Assembly (NCBI GenBank): GCA_016199665.1
Contig: JACQGG010000227.1
Coordinates: 1-36,702, forward strand
Direction: 5' to 3'
From: Acidobacteriota bacterium
Lineage (GTDB): Bacteria; Acidobacteriota; UBA6911; JACQSX01
Length of the DNA stretch: 36,702 nt
In this document: positions 8,240 through 15,489 of the stretch, one piece after another
Layout: each line of letters begins with the position of its first letter
How positions within the stretch are numbered: the stretch's first letter is position 1
Notes under the pieces: model-generated
Databases searched by the model: none
Told to the model about the DNA's origin: nothing
What the model saw: the letters and a program-made list of their open reading frames with translations, nothing else
Program-made: the position numbers and the translations under genes

Positions 8240-10276
8240 TTAGCCAAGGTTTCCGTTGATAATGTCACTCCAAAGAATTTGATCCGACCACAAAATCTGA
8301 TCGGACCAGAGGATCTGATCGGACCAGAGAATCTGATCCGACCAGAGAATCTGGTCCGACCACAAAATCTGGCTTGACTTCAGGCCTGACTGCAACAGCA
8401 GCTTGAGTAGATCCGTCCAAAGAATCTGATCCGTCCAGAGAATTTGATCTGTCCAGAGAATTTGATCTGTCCAGAGGATCTGATCCGACCACAGAATCTG
8501 GTCGGACCAGAGAATCTGGTTGGACCACGCCAGCTTTCCGCCCCACGTCGATCCCGGATTGAAGGGCGGCTGGTAGATCTGAATAAGAGAGTCGCTCCAG
8601 AGAATCTGATCGCTCCAAAGGATCTGGTCAGCCCAATTTACGCCATTACCCCACACAGCCGGGGCCCTCGACGAGATGTGCTGCCCGTAAACGATGGCAT
8701 TGCCCACCACCATTGCCATGCCCCACGGGACGCGCTCGCCTCCGATATACGAAACCGGCTTGGTCGCGCCGGCGGCGATAATCCGCTCCCAGACACTGGC
8801 CCTGCTTACCCTGCGGCTGATCACCGAAGCCAGACGGGCGGCGCCTTCCGCATTCAAAAGACCATTCCCCTGCTCGAACAGATTCGGGCTTGTCATCTTC
8901 TGGGCCGTGTAAAGGATCACGGCGCGCGCCAGGTTCGGGTTCACGCCAGAATTGGCCTCGAGAACCAGGGCCAGGGTCCCGGAGACCTCCGAGGCCGACA
9001 TTGAGGTTCCAGTCAAAGTGATGTACTTGTTGTCTCTTGAAACCAGATTCGGGAAATTCCTGGCCAGATACGAACCGGGCACGTTCAGTGACGTGATCCT
9101 GTAACCGGGCGCGACAAGGTCAGGTTTGGCAAGCAGATTCGGATAGCTCGGCCCGCGCGAGCTGAACCTGGTGATTGTGTCGTCGGAGCGCTTCACCGTG
9201 CCATTGGAATTGGTGGCCCCCACGGCAATCACCAGCGGATTGTGCGCGGGCGAGTTGATTCCGCCGAGAACGGTGCGTCCCTGCAGGAAGCCGTTGTTTC
9301 CTGCAGAGGCGACTACAAGAATGCCCGCCTCGACGGCTCGCTGCGCGGCCAGCGAAAGGGGATCTGTCTTATAGCTTTCCTTGGGCGGGTGACCGGCCGA
9401 GAGATTGATAATTCGGATGTTGTACTTACTCTTGTTCGCCACGCACCAGCCGAAGGCTGCAATGACGTCGCTGGTGCGGCCGGTCCCTTCATCACCCAGC
9501 GCCTTCAACGAGAGCAACTCCGCATCGGGCGCCATCCCGCTAAAACCTGAATTGGACCCGCGTAGATTGGCCGCGATAGTCCCTGCGACATGAGTCCCGT
9601 GGCCAAAGTTGTCCCGGTTGGGATAGCCGGTGAAGTTTTGGGCGGCGCGGAGCTTGATTCCGAAACCCCCTGCGATGCCGTTCTCAATTCCGCTGTCGAT
9701 GACCGCAACCACAACTTCCTCGCCGGTCACTCCGAGCTGTGAATGGGCCTGGTCTGCTCCAGTTGTCAGAATGGTTGGGTTGGGGAGTCTCGATCCGTCA
9801 TCGCCCCGGTTATTTTTCTCATCGTCACTCTCAGCCCGGACCACAGCGTCCGATGAGATCCGAACCACGTCGTCCTGCTCTGCCAGATTAATCAGCCTCT
9901 CCAGCGGGATTTCGACGGCCATGCCCTCGATAAGCGACAAATCCCGGAGGGCGTGTCCTCCCATCGAAGCGACCAGGCTGTCGCGCTCAAGCTGCCGTAC
10001 TCCGGCATCGCGCTTTTCCCTGGAGGAAACATCGCCGGCAAATTGAACGATGACTTGAACAGGGCGCCCGGATTCTCCGGCCGCCATCCCGTTGGCGAGT
10101 TCCTCAAGGATGTCCGGCGACAGGCGGAGAATCAAGCGGCCAACAGAGTTCTGCGACGCAGAAACGGAGGGAGCCAGAGGACCGACCCCCTCGGAAATAA
10201 ACGAGATTGCGCCTAACGCCGTTAAGATCGCGGCGACTTTTCTGGACAGGCACGCGCCAAACACTTTGCGCGCCAT
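8240..10276 (-). CDS. Secreted subtilisin-like (S8) serine protease with QILW repeat tail
   Basis: A 678-residue exported protease. It has a signal peptide (RKVAAILTALGAISFIS, likely cut near SVSAS), an I9-like inhibitor propeptide (about 70-150), and an S8 catalytic domain (about 185-480). Catalytic residues are visible: Asp194 in VAVIDSG, His226 in FGHGTHVAG, Ser425 in GTSMSAS, and the oxyanion Asn327 in SAGNNG. The last 130 residues hold 14 copies of QILW in W-S/T-D-Q-I-L hexads, split 2, 6 and 6 by short linkers; such a regular pattern suggests stacked beta strands. I chose the ATG at 10276 because AAGGAGG lies five bases upstream and the signal peptide then begins correctly; an upstream start would run toward the aptamers. 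Two cyclic di-GMP-I riboswitches and a promoter precede it, so production probably responds to cyclic di-GMP. The substrate is unknown. Confidence 0.95.
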   Translation of the reverse strand: MARKVFGACLSRKVAAILTALGAISFISEGVGPLAPSVSASQNSVGRLILRLSPDILEELANGMAAGESGRPVQVIVQFAGDVSSREKRDAGVRQLERDSLVASMGGHALRDLSLIEGMAVEIPLERLINLAEQDDVVRISSDAVVRAESDDEKNNRGDDGSRLPNPTILTTGADQAHSQLGVTGEEVVVAVIDSGIENGIAGGFGIKLRAAQNFTGYPNRDNFGHGTHVAGTIAANLRGSNSGFSGMAPDAELLSLKALGDEGTGRTSDVIAAFGWCVANKSKYNIRIINLSAGHPPKESYKTDPLSLAAQRAVEAGILVVASAGNNGFLQGRTVLGGINSPAHNPLVIAVGATNSNGTVKRSDDTITRFSSRGPSYPNLLAKPDLVAPGYRITSLNVPGSYLARNFPNLVSRDNKYITLTGTSMSASEVSGTLALVLEANSGVNPNLARAVILYTAQKMTSPNLFEQGNGLLNAEGAARLASVISRRVSRASVWERIIAAGATKPVSYIGGERVPWGMAMVVGNAIVYGQHISSRAPAVWGNGVNWADQILWSDQILWSDSLIQIYQPPFNPGSTWGGKLAWSNQILWSDQILWSDQILWTDQILWTDQILWTDQILWTDLLKLLLQSGLKSSQILWSDQILWSDQILWSDQILWSDQILWSDQILWSDIINGNLG
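8264..8632 (-). repeat. 18-bp coding repeats encoding W-S/T-D-Q-I-L hexapeptides
   Basis: Within the protease C-terminus, 18-bp units lie in three blocks: two units at 8597-8632, six at 8417-8524 and six at 8270-8377. The linkers are SDSLIQIYQPPF onward and TDLLKLLLQSGLK. Units are nearly identical in DNA, such as agaatctgatccgaccag, and differ mostly by SD/TD and ATC/ATT choices. This indicates recent slippage or recombination. Confidence 0.95.
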
Positions 10277-10281
10277 GGTGG

Positions 10282-10288
10282 CCTCCTT
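10282..10288 (-). promoter_or_regulatory. Ribosome binding site of the S8 protease
   Basis: AAGGAGG on the minus strand is a near-perfect Shine-Dalgarno five bases before ATG 10276, and it fixes the start. A CTCC at 10292-10295 can pair with its GGAG across a 5-base loop, so a small sequestering hairpin is possible. This could be the output of the riboswitches, but a 4-bp stem is weak. Confidence 0.8.
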
Positions 10289-10358
10289 AGCGGAGCTGCA
10301 AGTGTCCAACGCGGATGGAATACCGACGCGGGCACCGTAGCATCCCCATGAACGACTT

Positions 10359-10451
10359 CCACTTGGCAACCCAGCTTCCCTGTCCCTCGCAGGATTTAGG
10401 TCCCGGGCTTTGCGCCCCCAGCCTTTCGACCGGGTTAGCCTTTGTCAGTGG
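10359..10451 (-). promoter_or_regulatory. Cyclic di-GMP-I riboswitch (GEMM-I), second of tandem pair
   Basis: On the minus strand the region contains the core elements of the class I cyclic di-GMP aptamer in order: AAAGGCTAACCC, a stem capped by the GAAA tetraloop (GGTCGAAAGGCT), GGCGCAAAGCC, ACCTAAA and GGGTTGCC. The outer helix closes with CCACT (10451-10447) and AGTGG (10363-10359), five perfect pairs. The base equivalent to G20 of the Vibrio Vc2 aptamer is G, which favours cyclic di-GMP over cyclic GMP-AMP. It ends 82 bases before the protease start, leaving space for an expression platform. No U-tract terminator is seen, so translational control is likelier. Confidence 0.88.
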
Positions 10452-10467
10452 CCATGCCTCCTTGTTT

Positions 10468-10556
10468 CGGCAACCGCAACGGCCTTATTCTGATTCGAAC
10501 TTAGGCTTACGGCTTTGCGCCTCCAGTCTTTCGGCTGGAGTGGCCCTTTCGTACCG
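10468..10556 (-). promoter_or_regulatory. Cyclic di-GMP-I riboswitch (GEMM-I), first of tandem pair
   Basis: On the minus strand: outer helix CGGTA (10556-10552) with TGCCG (10472-10468), then AAAGGGCCA, a six-pair stem CTCCAG/CTGGAG capped by CGAAAG, GGCGCAAAGCC, the tetraloop receptor GCCTAAG, and GCGGTTGCCG. All match the GEMM-I consensus, and the G20-equivalent is G. It begins about 50 bases after the predicted transcription start and is separated from the second aptamer by 16 bases. Two aptamers in one leader usually give a steeper or two-input response. Confidence 0.88.
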
Positions 10557-10614
10557 GCTCCTTTAATACTCCAAGGATGCTACAGCGTGACTACGTTCTA
10601 CAAACGCGCTCCAG

Positions 10615-10642
10615 GCTATAATTCCGGAAAGATCTGTGTCAA
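10615..10642 (-). promoter_or_regulatory. Sigma70-type promoter for the riboswitch-protease transcript
   Basis: On the minus strand the -35 box is TTGACA (10642-10637, perfect consensus) and the -10 box TATAGC (10620-10615), with a 16-base spacer. A-rich runs upstream (GAAAAAAG and CGAAAAAAATAC) resemble an UP element. It lies about 100 bases after the ftsZ stop and gives a leader of about 330 bases containing both aptamers. Confidence 0.75.
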
Positions 10643-10743
10643 GTATTTTTTTCGAGCTTTTTTCTTCGCCCATTGCCCCCCCTCCGGCAGGCCGATCTTG
10701 GGGAGCCCGCTCCTTCCCATGGAAGGCACCGCCAGAAGCCCCG

Positions 10744-11904
10744 TCAGTCCGCTTTCCGCCTCAGGAAGGCCGGCACCTCAAAACTGTCGTCCCGACCCCG
10801 CTCCGAAACGCCCCCAAGGTCCGCCGGTCTTCTCGCTTCGCCCTTGTCGAATGGATAGACGATTCGACGGTGGCCCTTGTCTCCCGCGGGCAGCAGCGAA
10901 TGCGACGGTGAAATCTCGAAACCGGTGGCAATTACGGTGATCTTGACCCGGTCACCGAGCGAATCATCAAACACCGAACCAAAAATAATATTGGCCTCGC
11001 TATCCGCCGCCTCCTGAATGATCCTCGTGGCTTCGCTAACCTCATGCAAAGTCATCGAATGGCTGCCGCTGATGTTAATCAGCACTCCTTTGGCTCCCTG
11101 GATGGATCCCTCCTCCAGCAGCGGACTGCTGATCGCCTTCTGAGCGGCCACCACCGCCCGGTTTTCACCCGAGGCGACTCCCGTCCCCATCAGCGCCATG
11201 CCCATCCCGGTCATGATGGTCTTGACATCCGCAAAATCGAGATTGATGACACCGGTCACCGTAATGAGGTCGGAAATCCCCTGGACCGCCTGGCGCAGGA
11301 TGTCGTCCGCGATTTTGAAGGCATCCAGCAGAGTCGTCCCCGCCTCTACTGTCTGCAGGAGCCTCTCGTTAGGTATGGTGATCACGGTATCCACTGAATC
11401 TCTCAACTCCGCCAGCCCGGCCTCTGCCTGGGCCATGCGCCGCCTGCCTTCAAAATGGAACGGCTTGGTCGCGACCGCCACGGTCAAAGCGCTCAGCTCG
11501 GACGCCAGGCTGGCTACAATGGGTGCGGCGCCCGTCCCGGTGCCGCCGCCCAGTCCCGCGGTGATGAAAACCATATCGGCGCCGTCGACCAGTTCGATGA
11601 TTTTCTCGGTATCTTCCAGCGCGGCCTGCCTTCCTACCTCGGGATTGGCCCCTGCGCCCAGCCCCTTGGTCAGCCGGGAGCCGAGTTGCAGCTTGATCGG
11701 AGCAAGCGAGGTCCGAAGCGCCTGCGCGTCGGTATTGGCCGAGATGAACTCAACACCTTCAATACCCGCCTCAATCATGCGGTTGACGGCATTACCGCCG
11801 CCACCGCCGATTCCCACCACCTTGATTCGAGCGCCAGTAACGGCACCTTCATCAAAGCAGAATCGAATGTTCTTGTCACTGTCTCGCACTCGGTCTTTCT
11901 GCAT
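10744..11904 (-). CDS. ftsZ: Cell division protein FtsZ
   Basis: The tubulin-like GTPase that polymerises into the Z ring. Residues 1-23 are a short variable lead. The GTP-binding core begins at IKVVGIGGGGGNAVNRM, with the tubulin signature GGGTGTG at 119-125 and the T7 loop region NLDFADVKTIM, needed for hydrolysis between subunits. After a short linker the conserved tail reads SFEVPAFLRRKAD, the peptide that binds FtsA. Length (386 residues) is normal. GGGAGG lies five bases upstream of the ATG. It is the last gene of the dcw cluster, 65 bases after ftsA, and is followed on the same strand by the cyclic di-GMP-regulated protease. Confidence 0.98.
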   Translation of the reverse strand: MQKDRVRDSDKNIRFCFDEGAVTGARIKVVGIGGGGGNAVNRMIEAGIEGVEFISANTDAQALRTSLAPIKLQLGSRLTKGLGAGANPEVGRQAALEDTEKIIELVDGADMVFITAGLGGGTGTGAAPIVASLASELSALTVAVATKPFHFEGRRRMAQAEAGLAELRDSVDTVITIPNERLLQTVEAGTTLLDAFKIADDILRQAVQGISDLITVTGVINLDFADVKTIMTGMGMALMGTGVASGENRAVVAAQKAISSPLLEEGSIQGAKGVLINISGSHSMTLHEVSEATRIIQEAADSEANIIFGSVFDDSLGDRVKITVIATGFEISPSHSLLPAGDKGHRRIVYPFDKGEARRPADLGGVSERGRDDSFEVPAFLRRKAD

Positions 11905-11969
11905 GGCACCTCCCTAGATGATCCGCCGGCCGGATCCTCCTCCGTTTTGAAAAGGAAGCCGCGCCGGGA

Positions 11970-13223
11970 TTAAGTCATAAACTGCAAAAACCAATGTCGC
12001 ATCTTCCCGGAGGCCTTTTCCAGGAAGCCCGCCGGAGCAACGGGCCTGATCACCTTGTTTTCGCCACCGCTCAGCGTGTCCCGTGCATACAGCAGCAACC
12101 CGGCCGCCGTCGCGTATGCGGGGTGGGTTGCAACTTCCTCCGATCCGAGGATCGCCGAGGCAGAAGCGACCCGCACCGGCGTCTCCAGGACCTGCTCGGC
12201 CACCATGTCCATGCCCTCCAGCGCGGACATCCCCCCGGTGATCACGGCGCCTGCCGCCAGCTCACGACGGCACTGCCAGGCTTCCAGCCGCTTTCTGACC
12301 AAGCCGAACAGTTCCTCGGCGCGCGCCTGGATGACCTGGCATAGCATTTCGCGGCTGATCAGGCGGAGTCCGTTGCCCGCGATCGAGCTCACTTCCAAAA
12401 GTTCCTCCAGGGCCACCAGAGACGCGTGAGCGCATCCCTGGTTCTTCTTCATAGCTTCCGCCTCTCCCAGCGGAGTCCGGAGTCCCACCGAGATGTCCTT
12501 GGTGAAGTGGTTCCCTCCCATCGGGATACTGTCGGAATGCCACAGGCTGCGTTTGGAGAAAACTGCGATGTCGGCGCTCCCCCCCCCGATGTCGATCACC
12601 ACCGCCCCCAATTCCTTCTCATCGTCCGACAGCACCGCCATCGAAGATGCGACCTGCGGCATCACCGTACCGGCCACAATCAGCCCGCTCTTGTTGACCG
12701 CGTTGATGATGTTCTGCACGGCGCCGGAAGCATTAACCATGATGTGAATCCGCACCCCCAGTTGTTCCCCCATCATGCCCAGCGGATCCCAGATGCCGGC
12801 TTGCCCGTCCAGCGTAAATTCCTGCGGCAGAACGTGGATTACAACCATGCCGTCGGGAATCTTGCAGTCTTTGGCCGCGTCGGTCACGGCATAGATGTCT
12901 TCCTGAGTGACCTCGCGCCCTTTGCCTTTCAACGTTAGACGCCCGCTTCCGTTGATCCCCGGCTGCGGACTGGCCCCGGTGCTTACGTAGACCGATTCGA
13001 CAACAGTCTGCGCCTGCTGCTCGGCCCGATGGACCGACTGGCGGATGGAATCAACCAGCGCTGATACATGGGTCACCACTCCGCGCTTGTATCCTTGGGT
13101 CGCTGACACCCCCATTCCAAGCACGCAAATGCCTTCAGGCTTCGGCTCCCCAATGACGGCGCACACGTTGGATGAGCCGATGTCCAATCCCGCAATCACA
13201 TTCATCCTTCTGGCCAGTTTCAT
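11970..13223 (-). CDS. ftsA: Cell division protein FtsA
   Basis: The actin-like ATPase that tethers FtsZ to the membrane. The first phosphate motif is AGLDIGSSNVCAVIG, the second is VVIDIGGGSADIAVF, and AVITGGMSALEGM is the adenosine motif. The SHS2/1C insertion typical of FtsA lies at about residues 85-170. The C-terminus ends SGKMRHWFLQFMT, an amphipathic helix expected to serve as the membrane anchor. The start at 13223 (MKLARRMNV) is used; an internal ATG at 13205 is also possible. It follows ftsQ by 11 bases, in the usual ftsQ-ftsA-ftsZ order. Confidence 0.97.
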   Translation of the reverse strand: MKLARRMNVIAGLDIGSSNVCAVIGEPKPEGICVLGMGVSATQGYKRGVVTHVSALVDSIRQSVHRAEQQAQTVVESVYVSTGASPQPGINGSGRLTLKGKGREVTQEDIYAVTDAAKDCKIPDGMVVIHVLPQEFTLDGQAGIWDPLGMMGEQLGVRIHIMVNASGAVQNIINAVNKSGLIVAGTVMPQVASSMAVLSDDEKELGAVVIDIGGGSADIAVFSKRSLWHSDSIPMGGNHFTKDISVGLRTPLGEAEAMKKNQGCAHASLVALEELLEVSSIAGNGLRLISREMLCQVIQARAEELFGLVRKRLEAWQCRRELAAGAVITGGMSALEGMDMVAEQVLETPVRVASASAILGSEEVATHPAYATAAGLLLYARDTLSGGENKVIRPVAPAGFLEKASGKMRHWFLQFMT

Positions 13224-13234
13224 CCGCCCCTTTG

Positions 13235-14113
13235 CTAACCCGTTTGATCTGTTTCGACGTGAATGCCCGAATCACTCCCGTTTTTGGTATGGAAAATGAT
13301 TCTGTGCTCCACGCTCAAATCCACTGAATCCATGGCGCCGTACTTGGCGGCCAAGTCGGCCATAAGAGGCAACTTCGCCAGGTAAGTCAGGTAGCGGATC
13401 CGGAAGTCGGAATCCCCCAGAAGCACGCGGATCGGCTGTTCCAGGGGAACCAGCGCGACCCGATTGGGATCACTCACGTCGATTTCCGAAACCTTGTCGG
13501 AGAGTCGCTCCGGACCTGAGTCCAGCTCCAAGATTACCCGCATCACGGTTTCCATCCTGGCCTGGTTTGTGGAAGCAACATTCTCCTGCGTGGAGTTTTC
13601 CAGTCCCCGAATCACGGGCAGATCCAGATGCTCGAATCCACTTCCATAGCTCTGCAAAACAACGCCAAAACGGTCTACCAGAAACAGCTCACTTTCGATT
13701 TTCGCCAGGCCGACCGGACGGCGCTCCACCACCAAAATCTTCAGCTTGTTGGGAAACACTCGTCGCACCTGGCAGGAAAAGACCCAGGGCTGCCCTTCCA
13801 CAAGCTGCCGTACTTTCTCCAGCCGGATTCGGAAAAGGTTGCGCGGAAATTCCTTTTCCAGCGCGTGCCGGATCTCCGCCGTGTTGACATGCTGAGCGCC
13901 CAGCATCTGGACCTCCGCCAGGCTGAAGATTTCGCTGCGAAGGACAAACATTGAGAGGGCGATCGCGGAGCCCACCAGCAACAGCGCGGCCGTCAGGCGG
14001 ACTGACCCGATCAGCAGTCTCTTCCAAAGCGGACGGCCCTCGCGATTTCTTTTAATGTCTCGTTTCTTCTGTCTTCTCAGGTGCTGCCCTCCCACTTCAG
14101 GATCTACCGCCAT
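13235..14113 (-). CDS. ftsQ: Cell division protein FtsQ (POTRA domain)
   Basis: A 292-residue bitopic membrane protein of the divisome that links FtsL and other components. It has a basic cytoplasmic head (QKKRDIKRNREGRP), one transmembrane helix (about residues 38-58), a POTRA domain beginning FSLAEVQMLGAQHVNT, and the FtsQ beta domain (VDRFGVVLQ, then DLPVIRGL). I chose ATG 14113 (MAVDPEVGG), which has GGAG eight bases upstream and overlaps the murC end by 17 bases. A longer frame from 14164 would run further into murC and is less likely. Sequence conservation in this family is low, but order and domains fit well. Confidence 0.93.
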   Translation of the reverse strand: MAVDPEVGGQHLRRQKKRDIKRNREGRPLWKRLLIGSVRLTAALLLVGSAIALSMFVLRSEIFSLAEVQMLGAQHVNTAEIRHALEKEFPRNLFRIRLEKVRQLVEGQPWVFSCQVRRVFPNKLKILVVERRPVGLAKIESELFLVDRFGVVLQSYGSGFEHLDLPVIRGLENSTQENVASTNQARMETVMRVILELDSGPERLSDKVSEIDVSDPNRVALVPLEQPIRVLLGDSDFRIRYLTYLAKLPLMADLAAKYGAMDSVDLSVEHRIIFHTKNGSDSGIHVETDQTG

Positions 14114-15485
14114 GACGCACACTCCATTTCCCAAGAATTTCCTCCCCCAGGGTGTACACATCACCTGCGCCCAGGGTGAGCAGCAGGTCGCCTTTTTTCA
14201 GCGAGCTCAGAATCCCGCGTACCGCCCCTTCCTTTGGAACAAATTGAACGCTGTCATGGCCGGCGCGCATGACCTCTTCTGCCAGCCGGGAAGCAGTGAT
14301 TCCTGCCAGAGGCGCTTCGCCTGCGGGGTAGATGTCCAGCAGAAACAAGACGTCTGCGTCCTCGAAACACGTAGCAAAATCCGCGAAAGCTTCGCGAGTG
14401 CGGGTGTATCGGTGCGGCTGAAAGATCACGACAAGCCTGCGATCGGACTTTCTTGCAGCGCTCAAGGTGGCCCGAATCTCCGTGGGGTGGTGGGCGTAAT
14501 CGTCATAAAAAACGACCCCTCCCGCGGCGCCTTTCCTTTCCATTCGCCGCGCGACCCCCTCAAAGCGGGACAGGGATTGGAGGGTCGCCTCCGGGGCGAT
14601 TCCCAGCAGCAGTGAGATTCCAATCACCGAGAGCGAGTTGAGAATGTTGTGGGAGCCGGCAACGTGCAGGCGAACATCCCCCCAGATTCTCCCCTTCCTC
14701 CAGACCCGAAACGTCGAGCCATAAAAGCTCTGCTCCAGGCATTCCGCCGTCAGTTCAGCCGAATTCCCCTTCAGGCCATAGGTGACCGGCTTTCCAGGGA
14801 TGCGGGAAAGGATTCGGCGAATCCGCGCATCCTCCAGGCAGAGCACGCATTGCGACGGGTCAGGCAGGCGCGCGATAAATTCCTGAAAGGAACTCACCAG
14901 ATCCTCCTCATCCCGATAGGTCGCCATATGCTCCAGATCGATATTGGTGATGACAGCCATTTGAGGCCGCAACTTTAAAAAGGACCGATCGCTTTCGTCT
15001 GTTTCCGCGACCAGAAACTCTCCCCGACCCAGCCGCGCGTTGCCCCCAAGCTGCGCCACCACCCCTCCCACCAGGCAGCTCGGGTCACGGCCGGCATCGA
15101 CCAGCAGCACGGCAATCATCGCCGCAGTTGTCGTCTTGCCGTGGGATCCGGCCACCGCGATCCCTTTCTGGCGGGTCATCAATTCCGCCAGCACGTCGCC
15201 GCGATGCACTACGGGGATTCCCCGCCGTCCGGCTTCGCGCACTTCCTCGTTGTCTTGAGCGACGGCGGAACTGGTGATGACCAGCTCCGCGTCTCCAAGA
15301 TTGCCGGCCCGATGCTCTCCGATAAAGACTCGCGCTCCCAGTTCCTTCAATCGCTCCGTCTGTGATGACGCCTTCAGATCGCTCCCCGCAACTTCGTGGC
15401 CCAGCCTCGCCAGCAGCAGCGCAATCGCGCTCATGCCGATGCCGCCGATACCCACCAAGTGGACGCGGGACTGACGCTCCAGCAT
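14097..15485 (-). CDS. murC: UDP-N-acetylmuramate-L-alanine ligase MurC
   Basis: The cytosolic ATP-dependent ligase adding L-alanine to UDP-MurNAc, first step of the peptide stem. It has the N-terminal Rossmann segment VHLVGIGGIGMSAIA, the ATP loop GSHGKTTTAAM, the central ligase motif around ETDESDRSFL, and the YDDYAHHPTEI motif characteristic of MurC. At 462 residues it is of normal length. The ATG at 15485 follows the murG stop by four bases with TAAGG just ahead. A GTG at 15506 inside murG is the alternative. No murB follows, although a murC-murB pair is common in other dcw clusters. Confidence 0.97.
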   Translation of the reverse strand: MLERQSRVHLVGIGGIGMSAIALLLARLGHEVAGSDLKASSQTERLKELGARVFIGEHRAGNLGDAELVITSSAVAQDNEEVREAGRRGIPVVHRGDVLAELMTRQKGIAVAGSHGKTTTAAMIAVLLVDAGRDPSCLVGGVVAQLGGNARLGRGEFLVAETDESDRSFLKLRPQMAVITNIDLEHMATYRDEEDLVSSFQEFIARLPDPSQCVLCLEDARIRRILSRIPGKPVTYGLKGNSAELTAECLEQSFYGSTFRVWRKGRIWGDVRLHVAGSHNILNSLSVIGISLLLGIAPEATLQSLSRFEGVARRMERKGAAGGVVFYDDYAHHPTEIRATLSAARKSDRRLVVIFQPHRYTRTREAFADFATCFEDADVLFLLDIYPAGEAPLAGITASRLAEEVMRAGHDSVQFVPKEGAVRGILSSLKKGDLLLTLGAGDVYTLGEEILGKWSVRHGGRS

Positions 15486-15489
15486 GGCC

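Noticed and set aside
10277..10369. A longer protease frame starting at 10369 with 31 extra residues
   Set aside because: It would begin inside the second aptamer, lacks a ribosome binding site and would bury the signal peptide. ATG 10276 has AAGGAGG at ideal spacing.
10359..10556. Cyclic GMP-AMP (GEMM-Ib) riboswitches as an alternative reading
   Set aside because: The variant class has A at the position equivalent to G20 of the Vc2 aptamer; both copies appear to have G. The alignment is by eye, so it remains a minor possibility.
10712..10726. ccttcc/ggaagg hairpin after ftsZ as a Rho-independent terminator
   Set aside because: The stem is six pairs with a 3-base loop and no U-tract follows on the minus strand.
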